From Xylophilus ampelinus (GTDB lineage: Bacteria; Pseudomonadota; Gammaproteobacteria; Burkholderiales; Burkholderiaceae_C), in the NCBI RefSeq assembly GCF_901875635.1, contig NZ_CABFMN010000161.1, positions 54,701 to 118,700 of the forward strand: a stretch of 64,000 nucleotides of DNA, in the 5' to 3' direction. The position numbers were made by a program, and so were the translations under genes. The notes beneath the pieces are model-generated. The model searched no databases, was not told where the DNA came from, and saw only the letters and a program-made list of their open reading frames with translations. Positions 63,499 through 64,000 of this stretch are shown one piece after another (within the stretch, counting starts at the first letter, position 1; the number at the start of each line of letters is the position of its first letter).

Positions 63499-64000
63499 CG
63501 CAGGATCCGCGCGATCTGCCCGACGGCGGTGCCGCCGACGGCGTGCCGCCCGCCGACCCGGTGCTGCGCCGCATGCTCGACGCCGCACCGGACCGCGACG
63601 CGGCCCCGCACGCGACCACACGCGAGGCCATCCTGCGCAGCGCGCACAACGCCGTCGCGCCGTCTCCGCTGGCGCCCCGCAAGGCACTCGACGCGGCGCC
63701 GCTGCCCTGGTGGAAGCGCCTGTGGGGCGGCACGCCGGGCTCGCGCATGCCCTGGAACGCGGCGTTCGCCACGGTGCTGGTGGCCCTGTTCGTGACCGTG
63801 CTGTGGCACCGCGAGCCGGTGCCGGATGCGCGGCTCGATGCCGAGGCGCCTGCGGCTTCCCCTGTTGCACCAGCGCCAGCGCCAGCACCAGCACCAGCCG
63901 CCCCGGCATTGCCCGGCCGGGCATCGCCCGCGCCGCCGGCCGTTGCGCCGTCGGTCGAGGATTCGGCGCCTGCCGCCACGCTCGCGCCGGGCCCTTCGGC
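63495..64000 (+). CDS. Probable anti-sigma factor, N-terminal part (cut by window end)
   Basis: An open frame runs from ATG 63495 to the window end, so 168 residues are visible. It overlaps the sigma-factor stop by 4 bases (ATGA). A cytoplasmic part with REAILRSAHNAV precedes one membrane helix (AAFATVLVALFVTVLW, about residues 90-105). A periplasmic Pro/Ala-rich stretch follows, encoded by tandem CCAGCG/CCAGCA hexamers. Position and topology suggest it restrains the sigma factor; no zinc-binding anti-sigma motif is seen. Confidence 0.75.
   Translation, partial: MTQDPRDLPDGGAADGVPPADPVLRRMLDAAPDRDAAPHATTREAILRSAHNAVAPSPLAPRKALDAAPLPWWKRLWGGTPGSRMPWNAAFATVLVALFVTVLWHREPVPDARLDAEAPAASPVAPAPAPAPAPAAPALPGRASPAPPAVAPSVEDSAPAATLAPGPS

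Overview
The window is a 64-kb stretch of a GC-rich (roughly two-thirds G+C by eye) betaproteobacterial chromosome. Gene content and intergenic repeats point to the Comamonadaceae (Variovorax/Acidovorax-like). The evidence is a Bug-type substrate-binding protein, an ahcY-tlyA-metF operon under an SAH riboswitch, a four-ATPase UvrA, and several copies of a roughly 60-bp 'GATAGCTGC(T/C)(T/C)GCGC...GCCGATTTGGCTTGAA' element. No phage, plasmid, insertion sequence, CRISPR array or rRNA operon is visible.

Layout. 1-5 kb: a YbaK-type deacylase tail, a DUF1289 protein, a DsbA-like isomerase, an MHS-family symporter, a 49-aa membrane peptide and a LivK-type binding protein. 4.9-10.6 kb: a double-length UvrA. 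10.7-15.7 kb: VF530 protein, deacetylase-family hydrolase, Bug binding protein, aldehyde dehydrogenase and a divergent TetR regulator. 15.8-23.1 kb: one co-directional catabolic/transport operon (epimerase-like protein, double GNAT, DHDPS-like lyase, three-part ABC importer, enolase-superfamily enzyme) behind a promoter with a palindrome over its -35 box. 23.1-25.6 kb: prfC and a coupled HAD phosphatase. 25.6-30.0 kb: two tandem 709-aa lipoproteins that are paralogs and each internally duplicated. 30.2-34.2 kb: SAH riboswitch, ahcY, tlyA, metF, rlpA-like. 34.5-42.7 kb: rlmJ, rplM-rpsI, erpA, a DHA2 MFS pump, anmK, an M23 peptidase and tyrS. 42.8-47.1 kb: OmpA-like and FecR proteins, CDF transporter, dtd, and phoH-ybeY. 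47.2-49.3 kb: a trypsin-like secreted lipoprotein. 49.3-57.3 kb: ruvA and ruvB, separated by a six-gene minus-strand lipid operon resembling E. coli ynbABCD with two extra genes. 57.3-64 kb: dmeF-like CDF, an LpxH-like phosphoesterase, a Fiu-like TonB receptor with a Fur box, a small protein, tRNA-Met, and an ECF sigma/anti-sigma pair cut by the window end.

How it fits together. ahcY, tlyA and metF belong to the activated-methyl cycle or use SAM, and sit behind a riboswitch that senses the product SAH. The ynb-like operon encodes acyl transfer, CDP-activation, head-group transfer, dephosphorylation and a fused hydrolase/methyltransferase, which is enough for a self-contained but uncharacterised lipid pathway. 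The 16-23 kb operon imports and probably degrades an unknown small carbon compound.

The most unusual sequence-level observation is the repeat family. Of eight copies, five contribute to coding sequence. One supplies the start codon and N-terminus of a DUF1289 protein, one lies in frame inside tlyA, and three supply stop codons (HAD phosphatase, dtd, CDP-alcohol transferase). Other leads are the UvrA duplication, the paralogous lipoproteins, and the predicted switching hairpin after the SAH riboswitch. All homology statements come from reading motifs, not from searches.
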